DNA of 63,560 bases from Melioribacteraceae bacterium (GCA_024103215.1 JAGFIY010000048.1:1-63560), one strand, 5' to 3'. Counted from the stretch's first letter, positions 6,980 to 17,996 are shown. Translations and numbers: made by a program. The notes: generated by a model not told the origin, from the letters alone.

Positions 6980-8980
6980 ATGGAATTAAAAAACATAATA
7001 TTCGTTTTAGTTTTTTTAGCTTCTTTCGGAATCTTATTATTCAGTCTAAAAAAGAAATTCGGTTATCTTAAAATCGGACAGAAGGAAAATAGACTTAATA
7101 GAATTGGAGAAAGAATAAAAAATGTGTTTTCCATCGCAATTGCACAGACAAAAATTTTTCGTGATCCCATAGCGGGACCACTGCACGCAATTATTTTCTG
7201 GGGATTTTTATTGTTCCTTGCTGCAGTTATTGAAGCAATTTTGCAAGGATTTTATTCCGGATTTTCTTTTGAATTTCTTGGACCGGTTTTCAGCTTAATT
7301 ACAATTGTTCAAGATATTTTTGGAATACTTGTTTTACTATCAGTACTTTTTGCACTTTTTAGAAGATACATTTTGAGAATCCCAAGACTTGATGTTGGAA
7401 AAGCAGGACTATTAGATGCAACTGTAATTCTTGGATTGATATTACTGGTAGTTATTTCAATGTTCGGTCAGAATTCTGCACTCGTAGCATCAAATAATTT
7501 TGTTTTAGCTGAGTTTGAAGTTCGACCAATTTCCGTGCCGTTAGCGAAATTGTTTTTCGCCGGCGCTTCAGATTCCGCCTTAATTTCATACGAGATCTTT
7601 TGGTGGATGCATATTTTGGTCGTATTTGCTTTTATGAACTTTCTTCCATATTCAAAACATTTTCATGTCATAACTTCAATTCCAAATGTGTTTTTTAGAA
7701 AACTCGACGATGAAAAATATTCTGTTAAACCTCTTGATTTGGAAGATGAAAGTATCGAGCAATTCGGTGCTGCTGATATAGAGCACCTTACTTGGAAACA
7801 ATTATTTGATGGTTATGCTTGTACAGAATGTGGGAGATGCACGTCTGTATGTCCGGCAGCAAATACCGGGAAGACTCTTTCTCCAAGAAAGATAATCGTT
7901 GATATCAGAAAAAGAGTTGAGGAAAAAGCTCCACTAGTTCAAGCCGGTGTAGAAGAGCAAGCTGGTGTTTTAGATAAGACCCTCATACATGATTACATCA
8001 CTGATGAGGAAATTTGGGCTTGTACAACTTGCAACGCGTGTGTTTATGAATGTCCTGTCACAATTGAACATCTTGATACAATAATTGATTTAAGAAGAAA
8101 TTTGGTATTGATAGAATCTCAATTTCCACCTGAACTGAATACGGTATTCAAAAACCTCGAAACGAATTTTTCCCCATGGGCATTTAATTCACAGGATAGA
8201 GCAAATTGGGCTGAAGGCTATGATGTTAAGACAATGGCTGAAGACAGCAACACCGAATACCTATTCTGGGTTGGATGTGCAGGTTCCTACGACAGCAGAT
8301 ATCAAAAAGTTTCTCAAGCTATTGTGCAGCTTTTTAACAAAGCTGGAGTTGATTTTAGAATTTTGGGAACAGAAGAAAAATGCAACGGTGATACTGCAAG
8401 AAGATTAGGTAATGAGTATCTCGCTCAAATGATGATGCAGGAGAATATCGAGACATTAAACGGTTATAAAGTGAAAAAAATTGTTACAGGATGCCCGCAT
8501 TGTTATAATTCGATTAAAAATGAATATCCGCAATTCGGAGGAAATTTTGAAGTTTATCATCACAGTGAAATCCTTAACGATTTGATGAAAACGGGCAAAA
8601 TTCAGTTTAAAGACGAAAATGAAAAAAATAGTGTAACTTTTCACGATTCATGTTATCTTGGCAGATATAACGGAATTTATGATGAACCGAGGGATTCAAT
8701 TTCCAAAATTGATGGGATTAATCTCATTGAAATGGGAAGAAACAAAGATAAAGGTTTTTGCTGTGGCGCCGGCGGGGGAAGAATGTTTCTTGAGGAAACT
8801 GAGGGCACAAGAATTAATGAGGAAAGAACCCGCGAAGCGCTTGAAACAAACTCGGACACAATCGCTTCAGCTTGTCCGTTTTGTATGACGATGTTGAACG
8901 ACGGCGTTAAATCATTCGGGAAAAACGAAGAAGTTGCAGTAAAAGATATTGCCGAAATTATTCTTGAAAAGTCAAAATAA
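6980..8980 (+). CDS. Membrane-bound heterodisulfide-reductase-like Fe-S oxidoreductase
   Basis: A 666-residue fusion. The N-terminal 230 residues are a NarI-like membrane part with about five to six helices and candidate haem-ligating His residues (GPLHAII, WWMHILVV, HFHVITS). Next come two [4Fe-4S] motifs, CTECGRCTSVCP and CTTCNACVYECP. The C-terminal third has two CCG domains, the second ending FCCGAGGGRMFLEE, as in HdrB/HdrD, GlpC and LutA/LldE. It therefore probably moves electrons between a cytoplasmic donor and the quinone pool. No partner flavoprotein gene is adjacent. The physiological donor (lactate, acyl-CoA via ETF, glycerol phosphate) cannot be told from sequence. Confidence 0.87.
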   Translation: MELKNIIFVLVFLASFGILLFSLKKKFGYLKIGQKENRLNRIGERIKNVFSIAIAQTKIFRDPIAGPLHAIIFWGFLLFLAAVIEAILQGFYSGFSFEFLGPVFSLITIVQDIFGILVLLSVLFALFRRYILRIPRLDVGKAGLLDATVILGLILLVVISMFGQNSALVASNNFVLAEFEVRPISVPLAKLFFAGASDSALISYEIFWWMHILVVFAFMNFLPYSKHFHVITSIPNVFFRKLDDEKYSVKPLDLEDESIEQFGAADIEHLTWKQLFDGYACTECGRCTSVCPAANTGKTLSPRKIIVDIRKRVEEKAPLVQAGVEEQAGVLDKTLIHDYITDEEIWACTTCNACVYECPVTIEHLDTIIDLRRNLVLIESQFPPELNTVFKNLETNFSPWAFNSQDRANWAEGYDVKTMAEDSNTEYLFWVGCAGSYDSRYQKVSQAIVQLFNKAGVDFRILGTEEKCNGDTARRLGNEYLAQMMMQENIETLNGYKVKKIVTGCPHCYNSIKNEYPQFGGNFEVYHHSEILNDLMKTGKIQFKDENEKNSVTFHDSCYLGRYNGIYDEPRDSISKIDGINLIEMGRNKDKGFCCGAGGGRMFLEETEGTRINEERTREALETNSDTIASACPFCMTMLNDGVKSFGKNEEVAVKDIAEIILEKSK

Positions 8981-9004
8981 TTCATCAACATTAAGGGAGG
9001 TCTT

Positions 9005-9196
9005 ATGAGTCAAAAATATTATGAATTAATCGAGTACTTAAAAAGTCTTGAGCCTGATGTCCAGAAGTTCTATGAAAAAGGACAATCTGCTGCCGGGACG
9101 CGATTCCGTAAGGGATTAAGCGAAGTTAAAAAACTCGCTCAAGATCTTCGAAACGAAGTTCAGGATTTAAAAGCTCAAAGAAAAACTGAGGGCTGA
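9005..9196 (+). CDS. Histone H1-like nucleoid protein (Hc1-type, Bacteroidota form)
   Basis: A 63-residue basic, helical protein: YYELIEYLKSLEPDVQKFYEKG, then AAGTRFRKGLSEVKKLAQDLRNEVQ. The central AAGTR-RKG---VKKLAQ segment is the signature of the short histone H1-like proteins of Bacteroidota and relatives, which bind DNA non-specifically and compact it. A very strong ribosome site (AGGGAGGT, ending at 9001) precedes the ATG and a strong hairpin terminator follows, both fitting high expression from its own transcript. Confidence 0.88.
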   Translation: MSQKYYELIEYLKSLEPDVQKFYEKGQSAAGTRFRKGLSEVKKLAQDLRNEVQDLKAQRKTEG

Positions 9197-9220
9197 TTTT
9201 TCCTTAAATTTTTTAATCAA

Positions 9221-9250
9221 GGCTGAATACTCGTATTCAGCCTTTTTTTT
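9221..9250 (+). terminator. Rho-independent terminator after the histone H1-like gene
   Basis: A perfect 10-bp stem, GGCTGAATAC paired with GTATTCAGCC across a two-base loop, is followed at once by eight T residues. It lies 24 bases after the stop codon of the histone-like gene and before the CapA-like gene. Confidence 0.93.
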
Positions 9251-9272
9251 ATTCAAATAACTAAATTCGCTG

Positions 9273-10460
9273 ATGCTCAAAATTATATATTTAATTTATC
9301 CATTGTTGATGGTTATTCCATCTAATCAGTCAGATAATAAAGTTGAATTTTCTCGGCAATTGGAGAAAATCTCTTCGAAAGTGACATTTAGTGCTGTCGG
9401 CGATATAATGTGTCATTCCACGCAGTTTAAGTATGCGTTTGTGCCTCCGGATAGTTTCAATTTTGATCCGGTGTTTGAGTATGTTAAACCGATTCTTTCG
9501 AGTGCTGATTTTACAATGGGCAATATAGAAACAGTCTTTGCAGGGGAAAAAAGAAAATATTCGGGATATCCATTGTTTAATTCTCCAGATGAATTGATGG
9601 TTAGTTTAAAAAACAGCGGTTTCGATATGCTCTTTTCTTCGAACAATCACGCTCTTGATAAAGGAAAGTACGGACTTTTTAGGACTATTCAGTTAGCAGA
9701 TTCGCTGGGTATCGAGATCAGCGGGACATACATTTCAAAAATTGACAGAGATTCTTTGAGAATCAAGACAATAAATAACGTTTCGTTTGGGGTTTTGAGT
9801 TATACTTACAGCCTAAATGGATTTTCAATTCCCAAAGGTGAAGATTATCTGATCTCTCAAATTGATAAGGATAAAATACAAAGAGAAATAAATGATTTGA
9901 GAGAATCAAATGTTGATTTGGTGATGATTTATTTTCATTTCGGGGACGAATACAATTCCGAACCGTCGCCTTATCAAAAGGATATTGTCGAATTTACAAT
10001 CAAAAGCGGAGCCGATGTTATCATTGCGAGTCATCCCCACGTTTTGCAGCCTGTAGAAATGTTTAAACCGGTAAATAGCAAATTGGATTCCGGTTTTGTT
10101 GCATATTCTCTTGGAAATTTCGTATCTAATCAAAGATGGAGATATTCAGATTGCGGTATCATTCTCAATTTTGAAATCACAAAAAATACAATTGACAACT
10201 CATTAACACTTTCTGATTTGAACTATTTGCCTTTCTGGGTCTTTAAGGGAAAAATAGAAGGGGAATCACAATACAAATTAATTCCTTCGGAAATTGCTAA
10301 TTGGAAGTATAGTCCGGAGTTTCTAACCGAACAAGATATCAGACTTATCAAAGAATCATTATCCGATACTAAGAAAATTATTGAATCGAAAACTTCATCG
10401 ATCAAACAAATTAGATTGAAAAATTACTTCAAAACATTTCCTATAAGTTATGGATTTTGA
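9273..10460 (+). CDS. CapA-family metallophosphatase-fold protein
   Basis: A 395-residue protein with an N-terminal hydrophobic stretch that may be a signal peptide. The calcineurin-like CapA/PgsA fold is shown by VTFSAVGDIMCHSTQF, NIETVF, SSNNHALDKGKYG, ASHPHVLQPVE and AYSLGNFVSNQRW. Family members are linked to poly-gamma-glutamate capsule export or to hydrolysis at the cell surface; most have no measured activity. Other capsule genes (CapB, CapC) are not present nearby, so a capsule role is not supported here. Confidence 0.85.
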   Translation: MLKIIYLIYPLLMVIPSNQSDNKVEFSRQLEKISSKVTFSAVGDIMCHSTQFKYAFVPPDSFNFDPVFEYVKPILSSADFTMGNIETVFAGEKRKYSGYPLFNSPDELMVSLKNSGFDMLFSSNNHALDKGKYGLFRTIQLADSLGIEISGTYISKIDRDSLRIKTINNVSFGVLSYTYSLNGFSIPKGEDYLISQIDKDKIQREINDLRESNVDLVMIYFHFGDEYNSEPSPYQKDIVEFTIKSGADVIIASHPHVLQPVEMFKPVNSKLDSGFVAYSLGNFVSNQRWRYSDCGIILNFEITKNTIDNSLTLSDLNYLPFWVFKGKIEGESQYKLIPSEIANWKYSPEFLTEQDIRLIKESLSDTKKIIESKTSSIKQIRLKNYFKTFPISYGF

Positions 10461-10569
10461 ATATCACTCTAATATTTTGCTCTCAGCATTGAACGAAAAT
10501 AATATTATTTTTCAGTACAATTTGAATGAATTATTTAATTCCATATTGATACCCAAAACAAAATAGCCA

Positions 10570-11784
10570 ATGGATAAAATTCAAATAGCCTTATTCTTTG
10601 TGTCGGGTTTTTTTACTTCGAGACTTGTGATTAAATACAAGATACCAGAAGTGATAATGGATTATCTCTTCAGCGAAAAACATTATTCCGCATCAAAAAT
10701 ACTTCTTCATTTGATCTTTCTTGCCTCGCTTCTTTCGTTTTTTATTCCGAATGTAATTGCTGTTTTAACATTGCTGCCTCTCATTAATTTGATCCTTAAA
10801 TCTTATGAAGGGACTACTACAGAAATAAGAAAAATGGCAACAATGCTTTCTCTTGGAGTAATGTACGGAGCAAATATCGGCGGAATGGGATCAGTTACAG
10901 CAACTCCGGCAAACGGAATTTTAGTAACATTTCTACTTTTCAAAGATGTTGCAGGATCTGAAAGTATAACATTTTCTACTTGGTTGATTTGGGGAATTCC
11001 GCTGGTAGTTGTATTTTCTTTTACTTCATGGTTTCTTTTGCTGGTATTTTTCCAACCTAGAAAAGCAAAACTTCATTTGAAGGATCTTATTATTGAAACA
11101 CCAGAAACAAGAGGAATTAAATTTAAGTTAACAATCGCTTTAACATTTCTTTATTTCATTTCATCGTTGATCCTTTCGGCGATAATGATTTATGAAACTG
11201 GAAATCAAACAATGATTTTAGTGCTAACCGGAATTTTTACATTAATATTCTCACTCTTTCTTTTCATCGTTCCGATTAAAAATGGAAAGGGGAATACTGT
11301 TCTACTAAAAATAAAGGATTGTTTTACCGATCTACCAAAAAAAGGATTTTTGTTCGTTGGCATTTCGATTTTGATTGCGCTTATATTATATGCATTGAAC
11401 ATTCAGGCTGATTTTTCGCAGTTTGTTAATAAAATTCTTCCTAAAGAACTTCCGGTTTTTACAATTCTATTCTTGCTTGCTATTATAACAACATTCTCAA
11501 CCGAACTTATCAGCAACACTGCTGTTCAGCTTAGTTTGTTTTTAATAATAGGATCGATGGCGAATCTAATTGGATTCGCAACAATTGAAGGGATGATTAT
11601 TATTACACTTTCCAGCACTTGTGCATTTATGAGTCCTATTGCGACCGGAGTTAACGGATTGGCTTTTGGAGGTGTACCTAATGTCTCGCTTTCAAGAATG
11701 TTAATTGCCGGTTTTTTTATGAACATATTAGGAGGAATATTGATAACACTGTGGATAACACAAGTTGCATCGCTTACATTTTAA
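10570..11784 (+). CDS. SLC13/DASS-type anion:sodium symporter-like membrane protein
   Basis: A 404-residue polytopic membrane protein with about ten or more helices. Two inverted-repeat hairpin regions characteristic of the ion-transporter superfamily are visible: NIGGMGSVTATPANG in the first half and SNTAVQLSLFL with FMSPIATGVNGLAFGG in the second. The latter is close to the SLC13 signature that lines the Na+ and dicarboxylate site. The transported anion (dicarboxylate, sulfate, phosphate) cannot be read from sequence. It is shorter than typical DASS proteins (about 450-500), largely in the middle loop. It converges on the helicase gene, leaving seven bases. Confidence 0.75.
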   Translation: MDKIQIALFFVSGFFTSRLVIKYKIPEVIMDYLFSEKHYSASKILLHLIFLASLLSFFIPNVIAVLTLLPLINLILKSYEGTTTEIRKMATMLSLGVMYGANIGGMGSVTATPANGILVTFLLFKDVAGSESITFSTWLIWGIPLVVVFSFTSWFLLLVFFQPRKAKLHLKDLIIETPETRGIKFKLTIALTFLYFISSLILSAIMIYETGNQTMILVLTGIFTLIFSLFLFIVPIKNGKGNTVLLKIKDCFTDLPKKGFLFVGISILIALILYALNIQADFSQFVNKILPKELPVFTILFLLAIITTFSTELISNTAVQLSLFLIIGSMANLIGFATIEGMIIITLSSTCAFMSPIATGVNGLAFGGVPNVSLSRMLIAGFFMNILGGILITLWITQVASLTF

Positions 11785-11791
11785 AATTTAT

Positions 11792-13792
11792 TCAACGTTC
11801 ATCTTCAATAAGCCATTCTTCAGCTATGTCCTCATCGATTGATGTAATAAATCTTGAAGGTTTTGCGAACGTAAATCCGGAATGCCGATCAAAAATATGC
11901 ATCGGATAACTCACGTATAAATTCTGCTTTGCTCTTGTTGATGCTACGTACATTAACCTTCTTTCTTCTTCAAGTGAATCAAGATTATTCAAAGCCTGTC
12001 CGGACGGGAAAAATCCTTCCATCGCATGAATAATGAAAACTGTGTGCCATTCCAACCCTTTGGCGGAATGTATTGTCGAAAGGACAAGTTTTTCGCTTTC
12101 TTTATCTTCCTCCGTTAAATCTACAACACTGTCTTCTGGCGGATCGAGAGCCATATCTGCTAGGAATGAATCAAGCGATCTGTACTGTTCCGAAATATTC
12201 AAAAACATATCCAAATCTTTTTGACGTTTGTTGTAATCATCATATTTATTTCTGAAAAATGGCTGATAATACTCAACTATTACTTCCGATCTTTCAAGAG
12301 GTGTTAATTTAGAATTATTTGCCTTGTTGAGAACCGATAAAAGATCAACTATTACGTTTTTCATGCCGGATTTGATTGGTAGATCAGGATTGAATATTCT
12401 TGTTGTAGGAAGATTCAGTAGTACATCAATTATTTTTTGTGCTGTTTTAGGACCAATGCCTTCGTGAAGTAATAAAATTCTATACCAACTGACTACATCT
12501 CTAGGATTTGCAAGTATTCTCAAAAATGAAATCACATCTTTGATATGTGCTGCTTCAACAAATTTCATCCCCCCAACTTTTATAAATGGAATGTTTGCCT
12601 TCCCGAGTTCAATTTCTAAATCGAACGAAAAAAATGATGAACGGAAAAGTACGGCAATCTCGTCTAAAGGAATTCCTTCTTCACGAAGTTCAAGAATTCT
12701 TTCAACAATAAATCTTGATTGCATATTCTCGTTGGAAGCAGAAATGATTGCAGGAAGTTCTCCGTTTCCTTTTCTTGTAAATAGATGTTTAGGATATTTT
12801 TCAATTGCTCCATCAATAATCTTGTTTGCAAAGTTTAGTACTTCTTGAGTACTTCTGTAATTTTCTTCCAACTTTATCAATTTACTTTCGGGAAATATTT
12901 TTGGGAATTCCATTATATTTTTAAAATTCGCTCCTCGAAAAGAATAAATTGATTGAGAATCATCACCAACAACCATCACATTATTGTTGAACTGCGTCAA
13001 TCCTTTTACAATATCACTTTGAAGTTTGTTTGTATCCTGATATTCATCGACCATTACAAATTTAATATTCGACAACAAAGCTTTAGCTGCAGTTGGATTT
13101 TCAAACAATATTTGACGCAGTTTTAGCAGGAGGTCATCGTAATCAAGCAAATTATTTTTATCCTTATAAGAATTAAAATATTTTTTTATTTCTTGAACTT
13201 CAGAAGTGAATTCGGCAAAGTGAGGATAATCTTCTTCAAGTATTTCTTCGATGTTCCGTTCGGTATTTACAGAAAGACTTAAAATTTTATAGATGGTGGA
13301 TTTATTCGGGAAACGTTTTTTATACTTATCAAAGTTAAGCTGAGCTCTTATTAAATTAATCACATCTTCGCTGTCACCTTGATCGAGAATTGTAAACGAT
13401 GAATCTAGATTTATAGCTTTTCCATATTTCCTGAGAGATAAGTTCGCAAAAGAGTGAAATGTTCCGCCATTTATTTTTGAGCATCTGTTATCAAGAAGAA
13501 TTGCTGCACGATTCATCATTTCTTTTGCAGCTTTTCTTGTAAATGTAAGAAGCAGTATAGACTGAGGATCAAAACCTAATTCCACAAGACGTGCAACACG
13601 ATAAACTAATGTACGGGTTTTTCCTGTACCGGCACCGGCAATTATTAAATAACTTCCTTCAACAGCACATGCGGCTTTATATTGTTCAGCATTTAATTCT
13701 TGCTCATAATTAATAGAAAAACGAGCATCATCAAAGGATGCTCGTTCTGTTTCTTTATTGTAAGTACCTTTTAATTTATATTTTTTTGCCAT
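11792..13792 (-). CDS. pcrA: UvrD/PcrA-family ATP-dependent DNA helicase
   Basis: A 666-residue superfamily 1 helicase. Motifs in order: Q-motif region LNAEQYKAAC, Walker A IAGAGTGKTRTL, Ia TFTRKAAKEM, II MVDEYQDTN, III VVGDDSQSIYSFRGA, IV LEENYRST, V STIHSAKGLEW, VI EERRLMYVASTRAK. It unwinds DNA 3'-5' in repair and replication restart. The C-terminus stops about 45 residues after motif VI and lacks the basic tail (about 60-80 residues) that many PcrA/UvrD proteins use to contact RNA polymerase. Its start overlaps the preceding small membrane-protein gene by 17 bases, so it is the last gene of a floA-led operon. Confidence 0.93.
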   Translation of the reverse strand: MAKKYKLKGTYNKETERASFDDARFSINYEQELNAEQYKAACAVEGSYLIIAGAGTGKTRTLVYRVARLVELGFDPQSILLLTFTRKAAKEMMNRAAILLDNRCSKINGGTFHSFANLSLRKYGKAINLDSSFTILDQGDSEDVINLIRAQLNFDKYKKRFPNKSTIYKILSLSVNTERNIEEILEEDYPHFAEFTSEVQEIKKYFNSYKDKNNLLDYDDLLLKLRQILFENPTAAKALLSNIKFVMVDEYQDTNKLQSDIVKGLTQFNNNVMVVGDDSQSIYSFRGANFKNIMEFPKIFPESKLIKLEENYRSTQEVLNFANKIIDGAIEKYPKHLFTRKGNGELPAIISASNENMQSRFIVERILELREEGIPLDEIAVLFRSSFFSFDLEIELGKANIPFIKVGGMKFVEAAHIKDVISFLRILANPRDVVSWYRILLLHEGIGPKTAQKIIDVLLNLPTTRIFNPDLPIKSGMKNVIVDLLSVLNKANNSKLTPLERSEVIVEYYQPFFRNKYDDYNKRQKDLDMFLNISEQYRSLDSFLADMALDPPEDSVVDLTEEDKESEKLVLSTIHSAKGLEWHTVFIIHAMEGFFPSGQALNNLDSLEEERRLMYVASTRAKQNLYVSYPMHIFDRHSGFTFAKPSRFITSIDEDIAEEWLIEDER

Positions 13793-14267
13793 ACATATTT
13801 TTTCTTAAGGCAAGAGGTTTTTGAAGGATCTCGCTGAATATAAAATATTCTCTAAGAGTTTCTGGATTTGATATCTTATAACTAATATAGGAAGTTTTTT
13901 GGTCCTCGATTTTCTTAAGTGTAGGGGATTCTAATTTTATTGCTTGCTGCAATGGTGATGACTTTTTTGTCTCCGGTTCAATGAATTGTTTATTTAATTG
14001 CGCAATTTTTTTTTCTGAGTAATCCCTTGTTGTTGCTTCATTAACAAATGCCTTTAGTGAATCGAAGAAACTTTCTTGACCCGCTATTTCAACCTCAGGC
14101 TCATAATGCTGTGATTCTTGGACAGGATCCTCAAAAGGAGCTAAGTTTTTCTTCTTTAATTCAGCACTTTTTTTAGCATCTGTTTTCTTCTTCCTGTTGC
14201 CAAAAAGTGAGCTGAATATTCCGAAAAGAATAAACAAAATTACGAGAATATCTTCAAAACTATTCAT
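13776..14267 (-). CDS. Small membrane-anchored protein of unknown function between floA and the helicase gene
   Basis: A 163-residue protein with one N-terminal transmembrane helix (about residues 5-24) followed at once by a basic patch (GNRKKK), which puts the rest in the cytoplasm. The remainder is charged and looks flexible up to about residue 120, then carries a conserved-looking C-terminal segment ([20 protein letters not shown]). It overlaps floA by eight bases at its start and the helicase gene by 17 at its end, so all three are translationally coupled. I do not recognise a family; a role as a membrane-microdomain client is possible but only inferred from position. Confidence 0.7.
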   Translation of the reverse strand: MNSFEDILVILFILFGIFSSLFGNRKKKTDAKKSAELKKKNLAPFEDPVQESQHYEPEVEIAGQESFFDSLKAFVNEATTRDYSEKKIAQLNKQFIEPETKKSSPLQQAIKLESPTLKKIEDQKTSYISYKISNPETLREYFIFSEILQKPLALRKNMYGKKI

Positions 14268-15255
14268 CTGATTTCTTATCTTTTCCTTGTTCAGGTTTTG
14301 CTATCGTATTGCGCATGTCAGTATCAGCTTGAATGTTGCGGAGATTATAATAATCCATTACGCCCAAATTTCCCGAACGAAAGGCTTCGGCAATTGCTTT
14401 AGGAATTTCTGCTTCAGCTTCCACAACTTTCGCACGCATTTTAGAAACTTCGGCAATCATTTCCTGTTCTGTTGCAACAGCAGCGGCTCTTCTTTCTTCG
14501 GCTTTGGCTCTTGCAACTTTCAAGTCAGCTTCTGCTTGATCGGTTTGAAGAATAGCTCCTATGTTAGTTCCAACATCAACGTCCGCGATATCGATAGATA
14601 AAATCTCAAATGCTGTCCCAGCATCAAGTCCTTTTGCTAGAACTACCTTTGATATGCTGTCTGGATTTTCAAGCACTGCCTTGTGGGAATTACTTGACCC
14701 AATCGTTGATACAATTCCTTCGCCAACTCTTGCAAGAATTGTTGCTTCGCCTGCACCTCCTACAAGTCTTTCAATATTTGCGCGAACTGTTATTCTTGCA
14801 ACAGCTTTTAACTGGATTCCGTCTTTTGCAACGGCGGCAACCATTGGAGTTTCAATAACTTTGGGAAGTACTGACATTTTTACAGCTTCCAAAACATCAC
14901 GACCTGCTAAATCGATGGCTGCTGCTTTTTCGAAAGAAAGTTCAAGATTTGCTTTGTTTGCAGAAATCAAAGCATTTACAACCTTTGTAACATCTCCTCC
15001 TGCAAGATAGTGAGCTTCTATTTTGTCAGTTTCAACGGGAATGCCTGCTTTGCTTGCTGAAATTAGATTTCGAACAATAGTAAATGGTGAGACCTTTCTT
15101 AGTCTCATACCGACTAAATCTTTGAAAATCCTCAGCTTCACACCGGAAAAATATGCCGTGATGAAAAGTCCTATCGGCACGAAATACATAAAAAGTATTA
15201 AAAAAATTATGACAGCAATGATAATCACAACTGAAAGCCCGGTTATACCATCCAT
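14260..15255 (-). CDS. floA: Flotillin-like protein FloA
   Basis: About 331 residues. An N-terminal hydrophobic hairpin (about residues 5-35) is followed by the FloA-specific SPFB/Band 7 region: [39 protein letters not shown] and [15 protein letters not shown] long Ala/Glu-rich coiled coil (residues about 225-290) ends the protein. Flotillins form large assemblies that organise membrane microdomains. I take ATG at 15255; the frame also opens at a TTG at 15267. It is divergent from clpC, 220 bases away. Confidence 0.93.
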   Translation of the reverse strand: MDGITGLSVVIIIAVIIFLILFMYFVPIGLFITAYFSGVKLRIFKDLVGMRLRKVSPFTIVRNLISASKAGIPVETDKIEAHYLAGGDVTKVVNALISANKANLELSFEKAAAIDLAGRDVLEAVKMSVLPKVIETPMVAAVAKDGIQLKAVARITVRANIERLVGGAGEATILARVGEGIVSTIGSSNSHKAVLENPDSISKVVLAKGLDAGTAFEILSIDIADVDVGTNIGAILQTDQAEADLKVARAKAEERRAAAVATEQEMIAEVSKMRAKVVEAEAEIPKAIAEAFRSGNLGVMDYYNLRNIQADTDMRNTIAKPEQGKDKKSDE

Positions 15256-15475
15256 TTCATACCCCAAATTATAATTTATAAATTTGATCTAAGTAATCTG
15301 TAACATAAAAAAATGAAAAATATATTACAATATAAACATCATTAATTACAAATGAAGGAAAACCCTTGTCTAATAGGTATTTTCTATTTCCTTGATTGGC
15401 GAACAACGAGTGTTTATATTGCGGATAAGAATTGTATTACACGAATAATTAGTTTCAAAAATAGAGGTAAAAATA

Positions 15476-17974
15476 ATGGAAGGAAACTTTTCTGAAAGAG
15501 TTCAGGAAGTTATAAGACTCAGCAGGGAAGAAGCTTTAAGGCTCGGTCACGATTATATTGGGACGGAACATCTTTTGCTTGGGATAATTCGCGAGGGACA
15601 GGGCGTTGCTGTGAAGATTTTAAGAAATCTTGGCTGCGATCTTGTTCAATTAAAAAAAGCGATAGAGGATACTGTAAAGAATTCAGGCGGTACATTGACA
15701 ATTGGAAATATTCCGCTAACAAAGCAGGCTGAAAAAGTTTTAAAGATTACTCAGATAGAATCAAAAATATATAAATCTGATGTCATAGGAACCGAACATA
15801 TTCTTCTATCTTTATTGAGAGACGAAGATAATATTGCCACACAAATTATGGTTCAGTTCAATGTCAATTATGAAAGTGCAAGAGCAGAATTAAATACTAT
15901 TCTAAGCAGTGGTAAGAGTCAATCGCATCAAAACTTTCAAACTGGTGGTTTTAAGAGACCGGAGAAAACCAAAACACCCGTCCTCGATAACTTCGGAAGG
16001 GATCTCACACGACTGGCAATTGAGGACAAGCTTGATCCAGTTGTCGGAAGAGAAAAAGAAATTGAAAGGGTGACTCAGGTATTAAGTAGAAGAAAAAAGA
16101 ATAACCCTGTACTAATAGGTGAACCCGGTGTCGGTAAAACTGCTATTGCCGAAGGCTTAGCGATCAGAATCGTTAATCGAAAAGTACCGAGAATTCTTCA
16201 AGACAAAAGAGTTGTTACGCTTGATCTTGCAGGACTTGTTGCCGGGACAAAATACCGCGGTCAATTTGAAGAGCGTATGAAAGCACTTATGAACGAACTT
16301 GAAAAAGCAACTGATATAATTCTCTTCATAGATGAACTTCATACAATCGTTGGGGCAGGAGGGGCTTCTGGGTCGCTTGATGCTTCTAATCTTTTTAAAC
16401 CTGCACTTGCTCGAGGAGATATTCAGTGTATCGGTGCTACAACTCTTGATGAATATCGTAAATATATTGAAACCGACGGGGCATTAGATAGAAGATTCCA
16501 GAAGGTGATGGTAGATCCCCCATCGGTTGAGGAAACAATCAAGATATTAGATTACATAAAATTTAAGTACGAAGAACATCACAGAGTCAAATATTCAAAA
16601 GATGCGATTACTTCCGCCGTTACTTTGAGTGAGAGGTATATCACTGATAGACATTTGCCGGATAAGGCAATTGATGTGCTCGACGAAGCAGGTTCTAGAG
16701 TCCATATGGGAAATTATACAGTCTCTGAAGAGATTCTTGAGCTGGAAGGCAAAATTGAAGATATAAAGAAGCATAAAATTAATGTAGTTAAGCAGCAGGA
16801 TTATGAAGAAGCTGCAAAGTTGCGAGATAAGGAACGTCATCTTCAATCTGATCTTGAAATTGCAAAACGGGAATGGGAATCAAAAACTAAGGATTTGATT
16901 TATGACGTTTCGGATGAAGATATTGCCACAGTTGTTTCAATGATGACTGGAATTCCCACAACACGAGTAGTTCAAGCCGAATCAGAAAAATTGTTAAAGA
17001 TGGCTGATTCACTAAAAGAAAGAATTGTTGGTCAAGATGAAGCTGTGACTCAACTGTCAAAAGCAATAAGACGAACCCGTGCCGGACTAAAAAATCCAAA
17101 ACGCCCAATCGGAAGTTTTATTTTTCTCGGTCCTACAGGAGTCGGTAAAACTGAATTAGCTAAAGTACTCGCTAGGTACTTATTCGATTCTGAAAATGCT
17201 CTTATTCGAATTGATATGAGTGAATATATGGAAAAATATTCGGTCTCGAGACTGGTAGGCGCACCTCCAGGATATGTAGGTTTTGAAGAAGGCGGTCAAC
17301 TTACTGAAAGAGTTAGAAGAAAACCTTATTCCGTAGTACTTTTCGATGAGATCGAAAAAGCTCATCCCGATGTTTTCAACATTCTTCTCCAAGTTCTTGA
17401 TGATGGACTTCTTACAGACAGTCTTGGCAGAAGAGTCGATTTCAAGAATACGATAATTATTATGACCTCAAACGTTGGGACAAAGGAAATTAAATCAACC
17501 GGTGGTTACGGTTTCAGCGGTGAATCAATTTCGGATAAATATCAAAATCTCAAAAACACAGTTGAAGATGCGATGAAAAGATTGTTTAATCCGGAATTTC
17601 TTAATCGAGTTGATGAAACAATAGTTTTCAGAAATCTTGAACTTGAGGATATAAAGCAAATAATTAAGATTGAGATGAAAGACCTCATCAAGAATCTTAA
17701 AGAGAATAAACTTGAAATTGAACTTGACCAAGATGCAGAAAACTTTATTGCCGAAAAAGGATTTGATCCCAAATTTGGCGCACGTCCATTGCGAAGAGCT
17801 ATTCAGCAGTATGTTGAAGATCCACTAGCTGAGGAACTTTTGCTCAATCATTTTGATGAGAACAACAAAATTATCGTGAGAAAGAAAAAAGATGCTGAAG
17901 AATTGTATTTCATTCAAGATGAATCCAGCGAATCGGCAAAAGCCGAAGAAGAAAAAGAAACTGACGGAAATTAA
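15476..17974 (+). CDS. clpC: AAA+ protease unfoldase ClpC
   Basis: An 832-residue Hsp100 protein. Two Clp_N repeats (about residues 1-145) are followed by the first AAA+ domain with Walker A GEPGVGKT and Walker B ILFIDELH. An UVR-type coiled motif ([15 protein letters not shown]) sits near residue 445, which marks ClpC rather than ClpA or ClpB. The second AAA+ domain has [12 protein letters not shown] and [19 protein letters not shown] motif near residue 680 matches the loop that docks ClpP. It unfolds damaged or tagged proteins for ClpP. No mcsA/mcsB/ctsR genes are beside it. ATG at 15476 has an AGAGGT ribosome site; the gene ends at a strong terminator. Confidence 0.95.
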   Translation: MEGNFSERVQEVIRLSREEALRLGHDYIGTEHLLLGIIREGQGVAVKILRNLGCDLVQLKKAIEDTVKNSGGTLTIGNIPLTKQAEKVLKITQIESKIYKSDVIGTEHILLSLLRDEDNIATQIMVQFNVNYESARAELNTILSSGKSQSHQNFQTGGFKRPEKTKTPVLDNFGRDLTRLAIEDKLDPVVGREKEIERVTQVLSRRKKNNPVLIGEPGVGKTAIAEGLAIRIVNRKVPRILQDKRVVTLDLAGLVAGTKYRGQFEERMKALMNELEKATDIILFIDELHTIVGAGGASGSLDASNLFKPALARGDIQCIGATTLDEYRKYIETDGALDRRFQKVMVDPPSVEETIKILDYIKFKYEEHHRVKYSKDAITSAVTLSERYITDRHLPDKAIDVLDEAGSRVHMGNYTVSEEILELEGKIEDIKKHKINVVKQQDYEEAAKLRDKERHLQSDLEIAKREWESKTKDLIYDVSDEDIATVVSMMTGIPTTRVVQAESEKLLKMADSLKERIVGQDEAVTQLSKAIRRTRAGLKNPKRPIGSFIFLGPTGVGKTELAKVLARYLFDSENALIRIDMSEYMEKYSVSRLVGAPPGYVGFEEGGQLTERVRRKPYSVVLFDEIEKAHPDVFNILLQVLDDGLLTDSLGRRVDFKNTIIIMTSNVGTKEIKSTGGYGFSGESISDKYQNLKNTVEDAMKRLFNPEFLNRVDETIVFRNLELEDIKQIIKIEMKDLIKNLKENKLEIELDQDAENFIAEKGFDPKFGARPLRRAIQQYVEDPLAEELLLNHFDENNKIIVRKKKDAEELYFIQDESSESAKAEEEKETDGN

Positions 17975-17996
17975 TTCTCGAAAATATTTAGATTTA

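Noticed and set aside
10450-10566. A 38-codon ORF between the CapA-like and SLC13-like genes
   Set aside because: It overlaps the end of the CapA-like gene, has no ribosome site and no recognisable sequence; an open frame of this length is expected by chance in AT-rich DNA.
14561-15010. Long open frame on the + strand opposite floA
   Set aside because: It is the antisense shadow of the Ala-rich coiled-coil and Band 7 region of FloA; composition follows the codon bias of the minus-strand gene and no motif is present.
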